Shown piece after piece: positions 28,270 to 36,787 of a stretch of DNA of 64,000 nucleotides. Source of the DNA: Pseudoalteromonas sp. T1lg75 (lineage in GTDB: Bacteria; Pseudomonadota; Gammaproteobacteria; Enterobacterales; Alteromonadaceae); contig NZ_PQCD01000033.1 of the NCBI RefSeq assembly GCF_002964705.1, positions 367,757 to 431,756 of the forward strand. Direction: 5' to 3'. A model generated the notes under the pieces. The model was not told the DNA's origin. It did not search any database and saw only the letters and a program-made list of their open reading frames with translations. Numbering within the stretch: position 1 is the stretch's first letter; each line of letters begins with the position of its first letter. Both the position numbers and the translations under genes were made by a program.

Positions 28270-28758
28270 TTGGAAAAGGTGTTAGTCAGTGCGTGCTTGC
28301 TTGGAAACAAGGTTCGCTACAATGCGAGTTGCTTATCTGTACCAGAGTCTGATTTAAATTGGCTGCAAACAGGTGTTGAACTTGTGGTTTGTTGTCCCGA
28401 AGTTTCGGCAGGTTTACCCATTCCCAGAGCCCCGGCTGAAATAATCGCAGGTCAAGGAGTTGACGTCCTGCAAGGTGCTGCAAGTGTTGTGGGCAATGAT
28501 GGTGTTGATGTCACTCATCAGTTTATTGTTGGCGCCAAAAATGCGTTGAAGCTATGCCAAGAACAACAAATAAAGTACGCGGTGCTCGCTGAGGGCAGCC
28601 CCTCCTGCTGTAGTGCAAAAATCTACGATGGTACATTTAGCGGCACTAAAGTAGATGGTTTGGGAGTAACGGCCGCATTACTAGAACGTGAGGGTATTCG
28701 CGTATTCAGTCAATATACCATAGCTAGCCTTAGAGCAGAGCTGGAACAAGATAGCTAA
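28270..28758 (+). CDS. DUF523 family protein
   Basis: A 162-residue protein matching DUF523: VSACLLGNKVRYN at the start, CCPEVSAGLPIPRAPAEI in the middle, and a GSPSCCS cysteine motif around residue 115. The conserved cysteines suggest a metal or iron-sulphur site; the function is unknown, though the family is sometimes fused to DUF1722. The start is a TTG at 28270 with AAGGAG 6 bp upstream. It is part of the rightward cassette-like array, with only 6 bp to the next candidate start. Confidence 0.85.
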   Translation: MEKVLVSACLLGNKVRYNASCLSVPESDLNWLQTGVELVVCCPEVSAGLPIPRAPAEIIAGQGVDVLQGAASVVGNDGVDVTHQFIVGAKNALKLCQEQQIKYAVLAEGSPSCCSAKIYDGTFSGTKVDGLGVTAALLEREGIRVFSQYTIASLRAELEQDS

Positions 28759-28764
28759 CACGGC

Positions 28765-29064
28765 GTGATATGTATGGGTGAAAAAACGAATCAATTAATT
28801 GAGGTTTTAACCGAGCTTCGACAGTTAACATCAGAAGATGACCAAGAGCATTGGGTTAAATTTTTGCTCCTTGCTGAAACCCGATTAAAAAAGTCTGACT
28901 TTTCAGGGATAGAGCATTTGTTGGCTGGCTATGGCGGGCTGGGTTCATTTAATGATGTTTGGATCCAATCAAGCAAAGAAAAAGATGAAAGGTTTTGTTT
29001 TTTAAGGTCCAAGGCTTGGGACCTGGCAAATTACATTAAGGAAAATCATGAATTTATCACTTAA
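28765..29064 (+). CDS. Unknown 99-residue protein with GYGGLGSFNDVW motif
   Basis: A small soluble protein starting with GTG at 28765, or ATG at 28774. It has a helical N-terminal half with an EHWVKFLLLAETRLKK segment and then LLAGYGGLGSFNDVW (about residues 51-65). This resembles a widespread group of small uncharacterised proteins (DUF6966-type, from memory). The stop codon TAA lies inside the first box of a well-formed attC-like site, exactly as in integron cassettes. No function is proposed. Confidence 0.65.
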   Translation: MICMGEKTNQLIEVLTELRQLTSEDDQEHWVKFLLLAETRLKKSDFSGIEHLLAGYGGLGSFNDVWIQSSKEKDERFCFLRSKAWDLANYIKENHEFIT

Positions 29065-29148
29065 CAAGGTGCTGAGGTCATGTCGGACTTCGCCCTCAAG
29101 GTCGATGCGGTACGCGCTAAAGTGCAGCCCCTTAGCGGCGCGTTAGGG
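29059..29148 (+). other. attC-like recombination site (integron cassette boundary)
   Basis: ACTTAAC at 29059-29065 pairs with GTTAGGG at 29142-29148. Inside these, GGTGCTGAGG pairs imperfectly with CCCTTAGCGGC, and the segment GCAGCCCCTTAGCGGCGCGTTAG is very like the 3' end of Vibrio-type attC repeats. The length of 90 nt, the imperfect symmetry and the overlap with the upstream stop codon all fit an attC. Confidence 0.72.
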
Positions 29149-29175
29149 TGAACCCAAACAACGGAGATATAAATT

Positions 29176-29421
29176 ATGCTCGGTGTAAATGAACTTACTG
29201 CTTTTTTCGGTTGGTGTACTGTAATAAATCTGGCTTTTTATTTGCTGTCCGCATTTTTTATTTTGGTATTTAAAGATTTCACTATTAATCTTCACAGTAA
29301 AATTGCAGACGTCGCGCCTTCCGAATTGCCACGTATATACTTTAATTTCATGGGTAATTATAAACTCGGTATATTGCTTTTAAACCTTACACCCTATATC
29401 GCACTCAAGTTAATGGGATAG
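29176..29421 (+). CDS. Small membrane protein DUF6868-like (family uncertain)
   Basis: An 81-residue protein with two hydrophobic helices, about residues 13-34 and 64-78. The opening is NELTAFFGWCTVINLAFYLL, and a polar middle contains LPRIYFNFMGNYKLGIL. This layout is seen in a group of small conserved membrane proteins of marine gammaproteobacteria, but I am not certain of the family. GGAGATATAAATT precedes the ATG. It lies just behind the attC-like site, so it would be a cassette gene. Confidence 0.6.
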   Translation: MLGVNELTAFFGWCTVINLAFYLLSAFFILVFKDFTINLHSKIADVAPSELPRIYFNFMGNYKLGILLLNLTPYIALKLMG

Positions 29422-29489
29422 ACAAAGCTCAGCATAATAAGGTGTTAAGGTGGAACTGTGAAACAAGCCTCTGATGCCAGGGAGTAATA

Positions 29490-29945
29490 ATGAAAATCGT
29501 AGAAGGTGATTTAATAAAACTCGCCCTGGCTGGTGAATTTGATGTCATCATTCATGGGTGCAATTGTTTTTGCACCATGGGGGCAGGTATTGCAAAAGCA
29601 ATAAAAGCTGAATTTCCTGAAGCATTCAAGGCCGACCTGGATACTGAAAAAGGTTTAAAACAAAAACTGGGTACTTATTCTCAAGCTAGTGTTGAAAGAA
29701 ACGGTAACACCATAACTGTCATCAATGCTTACACCCAGTTTAATGGGCATGGACGCGGTGTAAAAGCAGACTACCAAGCAATCCAAAGTGTCTTTTCGCG
29801 GCTTAAAAAAGAGTTCGGTGGCTCTCGCTTTGGTTACCCTCTAATTGGCGCTGGGCTGGCGGGCGGTGACTGGAATGTCATAGCGCAAATTATTGAAACC
29901 GAGCTAGCTGGTGAAAACCATACCCTAGTGAAATTCGCACCCTAA
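29490..29945 (+). CDS. Macro domain protein (ADP-ribose-binding)
   Basis: A 151-residue single macro domain. Diagnostic blocks are VDVIIHGCNC-like FDVIIHGCNCFCTMGAGIA (about 18-36), INAYTQF, and a RFGYPLIGAGLAGGDWN phosphate loop (about 120-136). The family binds ADP-ribose and often removes it from proteins, DNA or metabolites. The gene stands alone within the cassette-like array, so it could be a defence or repair accessory. The stop TAA falls within CCCTAAC, which resembles an attC box, but no clean partner box follows. Confidence 0.85.
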   Translation: MKIVEGDLIKLALAGEFDVIIHGCNCFCTMGAGIAKAIKAEFPEAFKADLDTEKGLKQKLGTYSQASVERNGNTITVINAYTQFNGHGRGVKADYQAIQSVFSRLKKEFGGSRFGYPLIGAGLAGGDWNVIAQIIETELAGENHTLVKFAP

Positions 29946-30089
29946 CGAACTTTGACATGCGGTTTTTAGCGCGCCTCAACGCACCTTACATATGGTCCAG
30001 TTAAAGTGAACCGTGTACCGTGGAAGGTATCAAGCTTACAAGGTAAGCTACCTTATAAGGAATTACTAATAACCTATTAGGCATCTGAA

Positions 30090-30452
30090 ATGTTGATTCA
30101 AAGAGCTCTATTATTTGTAGTTACAATTGGGATTACATTATCCGCTGGTGTAGCTGGAGTATACGGTGGTGAAGCTGTTGCAGTTAAGTTATTTGGCCCA
30201 GAAATATTGGTCGGCCCATACACAGCTTTATCACCAAAGTTGTGGGTTCTAATTTTGTTTTTTGGATTGGGTGCACTTGTATCTGGCTTTGGTGTTATTT
30301 CCTTATTGGTTATGCCTCTTATGTTCATGTTCCCTAACCATAGAAAGCCTTTCTCCTGGATGAAAAAGCCTTCAAAGAGGCAAATACTGGTTCTAAAGTG
30401 GTACGCTGAAGGGCTTAAAAAGTATACGGATGATTTGGAAAGAAATGCCTAG
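30090..30452 (+). CDS. Unknown membrane protein, two TM segments
   Basis: A 120-residue protein with a signal-anchor-like first helix (about 5-29), a second helix at about 52-82, and a basic, soluble tail (HRKPFSWMKKPSKRQ). No family is recognised. The gene is AT-rich relative to neighbours outside the array. The stop TAG overlaps the first box of a 92-bp attC-like element, so it is the last cassette-like gene. Confidence 0.55.
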   Translation: MLIQRALLFVVTIGITLSAGVAGVYGGEAVAVKLFGPEILVGPYTALSPKLWVLILFFGLGALVSGFGVISLLVMPLMFMFPNHRKPFSWMKKPSKRQILVLKWYAEGLKKYTDDLERNA

Positions 30453-30538
30453 CAAGGTTGTCAAGTTCTCTCCAGCCCTTCGGGCCTGCGCGTTACAGCC
30501 AAGCCGTTGGCTTGTATGCCCTTTCAACGGCGTTGATA
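30447..30538 (+). other. attC-like site at the end of the array
   Basis: GCCTAGC-AAG-GTTG at 30447 pairs with CAAC-GGC-GTTGATA ending at 30538: the L boxes GTTG/CAAC are perfect and the R boxes imperfect. Two strong inner hairpins lie between them (CAGCCCTTCGGGCCTG and CAAGCCGTTGGCTTG). Length and layout fit an attC, but the outer boxes deviate from the consensus. Confidence 0.5.
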
Positions 30539-30699
30539 TCAGTTTTTAGCCATACCCATTCACTAAAAAACGCAGACTATCAGGCTCCTCCCGTTTGAAT
30601 TTGCGCTGCGAAGCCTTGCTTTGGTCGCTCGTCGCCCAACGCGACAAGATCTATCGGCAAAGGCCTCGCCCACACCCAAAGGCGGTCTTAGTAAAGTCA

Positions 30700-31728
30700 T
30701 TACTGAGGTAAATCCAGCTCCACCACCTTATCGATAACAAAGCGACGCATTGCCTCGCCATCGACCAGCTTGTACTGCACCTGACGCATTTTTTTCGTCG
30801 GCCCGGCATTGGTGTCGTTTTCGCCATAAACAGGGAAACGCTGCACCAGAGAGGTTTCTACAATGGCGAACTCATCATGGCCCATGTAGCCGGCGCTGAT
30901 CTTAGGTTGCTCGGTCACGGGTTGAAAATAAATCTGGCTCATGGACTTTTTGTTATTCACCGAATAGCCGATCACCTCACCATAACTGCCACTGCCATCG
31001 GATTGGGTATAAACCAAGAGCTCGGGAGAGCCATCGGAGTTTAAGTCTTCAATCTCGGCGCCCACCACACGGCCATTAATTCCATGGCTGACCGCCTCAT
31101 TGCTGATGGATAAACCAAAAGGCGCTATGGTTAGCCGGTTTTCACCTTCGCCCTTAAAAGACGTGACATTAAAGCCAATACCTTGTAACACCAGAGTTTT
31201 ATTGAATATGCTTTGGTCCAGCTGGCTGTTATCCAAAGGCTCACTCAGCTTGCTGTAGCCGCCCTTAATCGAGCCACCGCCGGAGCAGAAGAAATTAAGC
31301 ATGCCTTCGGCTTCAGGGTGTTCTGTGTTGATTTCAATGCCTTGCTCAGTGAAGTCAAAGAGTATGGCGGTGCCCTGGGTTTCGGCCTTATAGCGGGTGT
31401 CGCTTAATCGCTGTGCCGTGTCCGTGTAGGTACAGGTCGGGCGCTTTCTATCGATACGAGAGCGTATTGATACATTGATTTCGTCTGGTCCAATTTGGCT
31501 AACCTGTACCGCCATCCAGTCATAACCTTGGTCGCGTTTGTGGTATTCGCCACTGACATAATTACCGGCAGGGTTGAATGCACTTGGCACAGGCTTGGTT
31601 TTGGCATCCTCCACCGTGTTTGCTTTGGCAGGCATTTGGGCTGATTTAGTGGCCTCAGGTTCATCCTGACAAGCCGCCACACTCATGGCTAAGGCGAGAA
31701 TAAGGGTGTTCTTGATCATAAGCGGCAT
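30700..31728 (-). CDS. PliI-like (i-type lysozyme inhibitor) lipoprotein
   Basis: A 342-residue lipoprotein precursor: a hydrophobic leader (about 5-18) ends in the lipobox SVAAC, followed by an acidic, proline-rich linker. The middle domain (about 50-160) is unknown. The C-terminal part from about residue 175 resembles PliI inhibitors of invertebrate-type lysozyme, with LQGIGFNVTS, VVGAEIEDLNSDGSPELLVY, SDGSGSYGEVIGY, GYMGHDEFAIVE and RQVQYKLVDGE. The SGSY loop matches the inhibitory loop described for the Aeromonas protein, as I recall it. It would protect cell wall from animal lysozymes. Family membership rests on motif memory. Confidence 0.55.
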   Translation of the reverse strand: MPLMIKNTLILALAMSVAACQDEPEATKSAQMPAKANTVEDAKTKPVPSAFNPAGNYVSGEYHKRDQGYDWMAVQVSQIGPDEINVSIRSRIDRKRPTCTYTDTAQRLSDTRYKAETQGTAILFDFTEQGIEINTEHPEAEGMLNFFCSGGGSIKGGYSKLSEPLDNSQLDQSIFNKTLVLQGIGFNVTSFKGEGENRLTIAPFGLSISNEAVSHGINGRVVGAEIEDLNSDGSPELLVYTQSDGSGSYGEVIGYSVNNKKSMSQIYFQPVTEQPKISAGYMGHDEFAIVETSLVQRFPVYGENDTNAGPTKKMRQVQYKLVDGEAMRRFVIDKVVELDLPQ

Positions 31729-32034
31729 CTTGTTGCTTTGTTTCTAAAGAAGAGACTTGTCAATCTAGCATAGAATAATGGCTTTACCCAGCGAGCTAGC
31801 CTAGTTTGTGCTGGCTCATGTCCATGATTTGCCCTGAATTTTGTGAGTGGATAACCCTGAAAAATAAAGGGGCAGATCATTTGCACCCAAGATCAATCAT
31901 AAAATACGATTGAAGTAATCTAAACAATCAATTTTATTTATCGATTGCTCATCGTTATCTTAGTAATCAAGCCAGCGGGGAAGGTACTTCCCGCACTAAA
32001 TCACTTAAATCATTAAGATAAATGAGAGGATAAA
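31729..32034. other. ahpC upstream region, no gene
   Basis: This gap separates the leftward lipoprotein gene from ahpC. The part from 31905 is AT-rich, with repeated GATTG/CAATC elements and ATCGATTGCTCATCGTTATC. An OxyR site is expected for ahpC, but I cannot match the consensus convincingly. Close to the gene, GCGGGGAAG and CTTCCCGC (31974-31993) can fold into a small leader hairpin. Confidence 0.45.
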
Positions 32035-32604
32035 ATGAGCAACTCTTTAATCAACACAAAAATCAAACCATTCACAGCCACCGCCTACCACAATGGCGAT
32101 TTCACCGAGGTGAGCGAGCAGGATCTACTGGGTAAATGGTCAATCGTATTCTTCTACCCGGCGGACTTCACCTTTGTATGTCCTACTGAGCTGGGCGATT
32201 TGGCGGACCACTATGCCAAGCTACAGGAAATGGGCGTAGAGGTGTACTCGGTATCAACCGACACCCACTTCACCCACAAGGCATGGCACGACGCATCAGA
32301 CACCATTAAGAAAATCCAATTCCCTATGATTGGCGACCCAACAGGTCAAATTACCCGTAATTTCGGGGTAATGATTGAAGAAGAAGGTCTGGCACTGCGC
32401 GGTACCTTCGTGATTAACCCTGAGGGTGAAATCAAGGTCGTTGAAACGCATGACCTGGGCATTGGCCGCAGCGCGTCAGAGCTACTGCGTAAGGTTCAAG
32501 CCGCTCAGTACATCGCCACTCACGATGGTGAAGTATGTCCGGCCTCATGGCAGCCAGGTGAAGAGACGCTTGCGCCTTCACTGGACTTAATCGGCAAAAT
32601 CTAA
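32035..32604 (+). CDS. ahpC: Alkyl hydroperoxide reductase subunit C (typical 2-Cys peroxiredoxin)
   Basis: A 189-residue AhpC of normal length. The peroxidatic cysteine lies in FVCPTE (C49), after the conserved FYPADFTFV strand. The resolving cysteine lies in GEVCPASW near residue 167. It reduces hydrogen peroxide and organic hydroperoxides, with AhpF as electron donor in the cytoplasm. An AGAGG ribosome site precedes the ATG. A terminator-like hairpin between ahpC and ahpF fits the usual pattern of much higher AhpC than AhpF output. Confidence 0.95.
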   Translation: MSNSLINTKIKPFTATAYHNGDFTEVSEQDLLGKWSIVFFYPADFTFVCPTELGDLADHYAKLQEMGVEVYSVSTDTHFTHKAWHDASDTIKKIQFPMIGDPTGQITRNFGVMIEEEGLALRGTFVINPEGEIKVVETHDLGIGRSASELLRKVQAAQYIATHDGEVCPASWQPGEETLAPSLDLIGKI

Positions 32605-32632
32605 GTCGTCCGAGTTAAATAAGCCAGACTGT

Positions 32633-32655
32633 GGCGGTGGAGACACCGCCTTTTT
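32633..32655 (+). terminator. Partial terminator between ahpC and ahpF
   Basis: GGCGGTG (32633-32639) pairs with CACCGCC (32644-32650) around GAGA and runs into TTTTTC. It would attenuate readthrough into ahpF, which starts at 32679. Confidence 0.75.
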
Positions 32656-32678
32656 CTTCTAAATTGTTGAGGCAAACC

Positions 32679-34232
32679 ATGTTAGACACTGCAATTAAAA
32701 ATCAATTATCAAGCCATTTTAGTACGTTGACGGGTGACATAGAGCTGGTTCTTGCCCTCGACGACACGAACAAAAGTAACGAATTACAGGCGCTGGCCAA
32801 TGATCTTGCATCGCTAAGCGAGCGCATTCGCGTCAGTACAAATAACGACGAACAAGCCCGCCGTCCATCGATGACGGTTAAGGGCGAGCAGGGTACGGCC
32901 ATCGCCTTTGCCGGTGTGCCCATGGGCCATGAGTTTACCTCTTTGGTACTGGCCATACTGCACAGTGGTGGCGTTGCCACCAAGGCCGATGCGACTCAGG
33001 TTGAGCAAATTAAAGCACTGGATAAGGAACTGAATTTTGAGATTTATATCTCCTTAAGCTGTCAGACCTGTCCGGGCGTGGTGCAGGCCCTTAATACCAT
33101 GGCGGCACTGAACACACGGATCACCACTACCATGGTCGATGGCGCCTTATTCCAGGAGGAAGTGGAGGCCCGCAATATTATGGCGGTGCCCACGGTATAC
33201 CTAAACGGTGAAGTTTTCAGCCAGGGCGCCATCAGCCTAAACGATATCCTCACCAAGGTGGACGAAGGCGCCAGTGCCCGTCAGGCCGAGCTGTTAAATG
33301 AAAAAGACCCCTATGACGTACTGGTTGTTGGTGGCGGTCCGGCCGGTGCATCCGCGGCCATTTATGCGGCTCGTAAGGGGTTGCGCACCGGCGTGGTGGC
33401 GGAGCGCTTTGGCGGCCAGGTTGCCGATACCCTGGCGATTGAGAACTTTATCTCGGTCAAGGCCACCGAAGGCCCTAAGCTGGTGGCCCAGCTTGAGGAG
33501 CATGTTAAAGACTATGATGTGGACGTGATTGATAACCAGCGTGCATCGCGACTTTACAGTGACAATGGCAACCACATTGAGCTTGAAAACGGCGCCACCT
33601 TAACGGCTAAGGCCGTGATCCTGGCCACCGGTGCCCGTTGGCGTGAAATGAACGTGCCCGGTGAGCGCGAATATCGCGGCCGCGGAGTGGCCTACTGCCC
33701 GCACTGTGACGGCCCCTTGTTTAAAGGCAAGCCCGTGGCGGTAATTGGCGGTGGTAACTCGGGTATTGAGGCGGCCATTGATCTGGCCAATATCGTAGAG
33801 CAGGTCACTGTACTTGAATTTGCCGATACCCTGCGTGCCGATGAGGTTTTGGTGCGCAAGGCGCAGAGCATGGCCAATATCACCATCATTAAAAGCGCGC
33901 AAACCACACAGGTGCTGGGCGATGGCAATAAGGTAACGGCGCTGGCCTATACCGATCGCAACACGGGCGAGCAGCATCAGCTCAGCATTGCCGGGGTATT
34001 TGTACAAATCGGTTTGGTGCCCAACACCGAATGGTTGAAAGAAAGCGGCGTGACCTTGTCAAAATTCGGCGAAATCGAAGTGGATAATCGCGGTGCCACC
34101 AATGTAGAGGGCGTGTATGCGGCGGGCGATGCCACCAACTCCGCCTTTAAGCAAATTATTATTGCCATGGGCTCAGGTGCCACCGCCAGCCTGGGCGCCT
34201 TTGACTACCTGATCCGTCATCACCAGGAGTAA
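32679..34232 (+). CDS. ahpF: Alkyl hydroperoxide reductase subunit F
   Basis: A 517-residue flavoprotein disulphide reductase. The N-terminal tandem thioredoxin-like domain carries SCQTCPG (C128, C131). The FAD-binding [19 protein letters not shown] follows, and the C-terminal thioredoxin-reductase-like part has YCPHCDG (C340, C343) and an NAD(P)H site [12 protein letters not shown]. Electrons pass from NADH to FAD, then through the disulphides to AhpC. I choose the ATG at 32679, preceded by TTGAGGCAAACC; the longer frame from 32631 would run through the attenuator hairpin. All redox residues are intact. Confidence 0.95.
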   Translation: MLDTAIKNQLSSHFSTLTGDIELVLALDDTNKSNELQALANDLASLSERIRVSTNNDEQARRPSMTVKGEQGTAIAFAGVPMGHEFTSLVLAILHSGGVATKADATQVEQIKALDKELNFEIYISLSCQTCPGVVQALNTMAALNTRITTTMVDGALFQEEVEARNIMAVPTVYLNGEVFSQGAISLNDILTKVDEGASARQAELLNEKDPYDVLVVGGGPAGASAAIYAARKGLRTGVVAERFGGQVADTLAIENFISVKATEGPKLVAQLEEHVKDYDVDVIDNQRASRLYSDNGNHIELENGATLTAKAVILATGARWREMNVPGEREYRGRGVAYCPHCDGPLFKGKPVAVIGGGNSGIEAAIDLANIVEQVTVLEFADTLRADEVLVRKAQSMANITIIKSAQTTQVLGDGNKVTALAYTDRNTGEQHQLSIAGVFVQIGLVPNTEWLKESGVTLSKFGEIEVDNRGATNVEGVYAAGDATNSAFKQIIIAMGSGATASLGAFDYLIRHHQE

Positions 34233-34286
34233 AGCCTAACCAGCTACTGCACTTACACCCTGAAATCTCCAGTGGTGCAGTGTCCT

Positions 34287-34313
34287 AGCCGCTCAATTGA
34301 GCGGCTTTTTTTG
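34287..34313 (+). terminator. Rho-independent terminator after ahpF
   Basis: AGCCGCTCAATTGAGCGGCT is self-complementary over 20 bases and is followed by seven T residues. It ends the ahp transcript in the 97-bp gap before the convergent membrane-protein gene. Confidence 0.88.
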
Positions 34314-34329
34314 TTTTAGTTGAGCGAGC

Positions 34330-35634
34330 TTATTGTACGGCCATTGCCTGCTCTTCCTCTTGCACATCTAACTCGCCAACATGCCAGTAAAAAGCGCCTA
34401 TTTCCTGGGTCAGGCGTTTTTTAACCCAGGCCCGATAGTCACCATCGTCCGTGGGGGTCATCTCAAAGGAGTCTGGACCCATGGCATTAGTTGTGAGCTC
34501 TGCAAACGCCTGTGCGTGAGCGCGACTGGCGCCGTCCTTGTCGCGTTTATCCAGAAGCGGCAACACCAAGGGCAGGGGGCAATTGATATTCATAAAGGCT
34601 TGTAAAACGCCCCATAGCTCGGTGGCGGCGCTGACGTTAATGGCGCACCAGGTGCTCAAGGGCACGCGCCGTCTAGGCGTTTTTTGTGGGTAGCGCGGGT
34701 ACATTTCCAAGGTGGTGCTTGGCGGCTGGGTCTGATTGCCCGGGCTAAAATTCGCGTAGGCGTTCAGCTCGGAAAAATGGCAGCGCCACTGCAGCACCTC
34801 ATTATGGTAATGCTCGACCATGCCTTTGTTGCGCTGGAACACCAAGTAGGGATAAAAGCGTGCTACCTTCATTTTGGTCTTTTTATAGATAAAGGGCAGT
34901 GCGGCGGAGATTAGAAAAAGCGCGATATAGGCGGGAGTATTGACGGGCTCTGACAACACCTGGATCAGCATAAAAGGCCAGCCTAAAAAGATCATCAAGA
35001 AGTTCAGGGCATTTAGCCCCCACAGCAACTTGCCAAGCCAAGATCGTTTCCAACCATAGAAAGTCAGGGATGTATCGCTCCAGTAATAACGGTACTTGGC
35101 AATAAAATGGGCTTTATCCAGCCTTTGTGACGGCTTGATGTCTAGCAAAGATAGGATATGCAGCGGCTGCAAATTGATCAGCGTGCTGTAGTCGAGCCTA
35201 TGCATATTAACGTGCTCCTCGGGACAGAGCATATCCCCGCCGGCATCCAGATATTCTTGATACCGCCAACGCAGGTAGAGGTGAGAAAGCAACCAAGGTG
35301 CTCCCGCCGCTATTGCGACCGCAAACCAATAACCGGCAAATTGCCAGGCATGGCTATCGGCGATGATGTTTTGCCAAAACAGGCCATGACTAAGAGCCAG
35401 GCCGACGCTTACTCCTGTGCCAATGAGCAGTACGGGGACCGCAAGCAGGGCAAGTATAAAGAACACCTTGTCCAGGGTGCGATAGGCGGAGGGCGGCCGT
35501 GGGAAGTCAAATTCGTCGGCCACAGCTTCTGCCAGGCTGAGTGTGTGTTGCTCTGGCCCCTGCCAGGGAGACGTCCCTCGAGAATAAGTCGATGCGGTGG
35601 CGGGTTTAGTAACTGCGTTATTCATATCTGACAT
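34330..35634 (-). CDS. Unknown membrane protein, four predicted TM segments
   Basis: This 434-residue protein has an N-terminal soluble part of about 55 residues, two helix pairs (about 56-80 and 98-118; later about 205-225 and 233-252), and a large C-terminal cytoplasmic region of about 170 residues with aromatic-rich segments (HYHNEVLQWRCHFSELNAY) and a WCAINVSAATELW stretch. The layout recalls DUF6708-like proteins found near secretion loci, but the match is not strong enough to call. The gene lies 48 bp downstream of the patatin gene on the same strand, so they may be co-expressed. No catalytic motif is evident. Confidence 0.6.
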   Translation of the reverse strand: MSDMNNAVTKPATASTYSRGTSPWQGPEQHTLSLAEAVADEFDFPRPPSAYRTLDKVFFILALLAVPVLLIGTGVSVGLALSHGLFWQNIIADSHAWQFAGYWFAVAIAAGAPWLLSHLYLRWRYQEYLDAGGDMLCPEEHVNMHRLDYSTLINLQPLHILSLLDIKPSQRLDKAHFIAKYRYYWSDTSLTFYGWKRSWLGKLLWGLNALNFLMIFLGWPFMLIQVLSEPVNTPAYIALFLISAALPFIYKKTKMKVARFYPYLVFQRNKGMVEHYHNEVLQWRCHFSELNAYANFSPGNQTQPPSTTLEMYPRYPQKTPRRRVPLSTWCAINVSAATELWGVLQAFMNINCPLPLVLPLLDKRDKDGASRAHAQAFAELTTNAMGPDSFEMTPTDDGDYRAWVKKRLTQEIGAFYWHVGELDVQEEEQAMAVQ

Positions 35635-35682
35635 CCTGTCGTATTGGCCATTAAGGCTGAGAAATGGGCGTAGAAGGCACCG

Positions 35683-36525
35683 TTAGGGTGTACTGATAAA
35701 CGCCTGTGCGGCGTTGCGGCCCATGGCATAACCGGCATCGAGTTTGGCTAAATCCCGGGTGGTGCGGGAGATGTCAAACTCAGTCGGTGGAGCAATAATA
35801 TGGATCTCGCAGTCGCTTGGCGGCTGCATAATGAAATCCAGGCTGGCATTATAATCGGCCCAGCGGGTAGCCATGCTTTTGGCCAGTGCCGGCGTGTTTT
35901 TCAACAGGCGTTGGGTGAGCCAGTTGAATTTCGCCGGTTTTTTACGATAGCCCAGGGGCTGAGAGAGGATCACTGTGATCTTACGAGCGCCCATGGCGTA
36001 GGCCTGGCGCACGGGAATGGAGTCGCCAATGCCGCCATCGGTATAGTATTGTCCCTGGTACTCGGGGTAATCTCGGTACGCTAATGGCAAGGCGCAGGAG
36101 GCCTTTAACACCTGCTCCAGGTTTTCAGCCGTGCCTTGAATATACTCGGCCTGGGCGCTATGCACATTGGTGGCCACCACATAAAAAGGGGCACTTTGGT
36201 TGGCGAAGGTCTGCAGGTCTAAACGAATGTCACTGATGGTTTTATGCCACAACCAGTCCAAATCAAACAGGTGCCCACCGCGGATAAAGCGCCCATAGCT
36301 GATAAATTCGGGGCGACAGGAGTAGTCGGTGATCACCTTATAATTACGGCCGTGCTGGGCACATAAAAAGGCGGCGATGTTGGTGGCGCCCGCCGACACG
36401 CCAAAATACATATCAAAGGGTTGGTAATTGGCCGCGAGCCAGGCATCGAGTACGCCGGTGGCAAAGATACCGCGCATTGCGCCGCCTTCTACGACTAGGG
36501 CATGCTTAAGAGAAGAAGTTGCCAT
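35683..36525 (-). CDS. Patatin-like phospholipase (YjjU type)
   Basis: A 280-residue patatin family hydrolase. The oxyanion-hole motif VEGGAMRG is at 12-19, the nucleophile elbow GVSAG at 42-46 (S44), and the catalytic aspartate in TDGGIGDS (D163): the full Ser-Asp dyad. Members release fatty acids from phospholipids. No signal peptide is present, so it acts at the cytoplasmic face of the membrane or on internal lipids. The downstream unknown membrane protein is probably co-transcribed. Confidence 0.9.
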   Translation of the reverse strand: MATSSLKHALVVEGGAMRGIFATGVLDAWLAANYQPFDMYFGVSAGATNIAAFLCAQHGRNYKVITDYSCRPEFISYGRFIRGGHLFDLDWLWHKTISDIRLDLQTFANQSAPFYVVATNVHSAQAEYIQGTAENLEQVLKASCALPLAYRDYPEYQGQYYTDGGIGDSIPVRQAYAMGARKITVILSQPLGYRKKPAKFNWLTQRLLKNTPALAKSMATRWADYNASLDFIMQPPSDCEIHIIAPPTEFDISRTTRDLAKLDAGYAMGRNAAQAFISTP

Positions 36526-36787
36526 GTTTAAAAACCAACACTTTGTTTATTGTGGAGTTTATCTTTAAATTCAGCCTACCACCTAACGTTCAGAGGAGCC
36601 AGAAAATGGGACCAGCGCCGGGGCTTTACTTTGTGAGGGCTCAGAAGCTGTTGCGCGTCACTCATGTCATCATGGCTGATTTTACAGCATTCGCTGCGGC
36701 GAAGTGCTGAAAACGGGTGTAATATTGTCGCAAAACAATTACAATTGCTACTATATATCATTTCTCCTCTTTAGTGACTTTGCGCCC

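Noticed and set aside
29422-29489. attC site between the small membrane gene and the macro gene
   Set aside because: A TAAGGTG-GTTAAGG stretch exists, but no symmetrical partner boxes are found.
29940-30006. attC after the macro domain gene
   Set aside because: CCCTAAC overlaps the stop and GTTAAAG follows, but the inner boxes do not pair; left as a possible degenerate half only.
31905-31975. OxyR binding site before ahpC
   Set aside because: Repeated GATTG/CAATC elements are suggestive, but the four ATAG/CTAT half-site pattern is not met.
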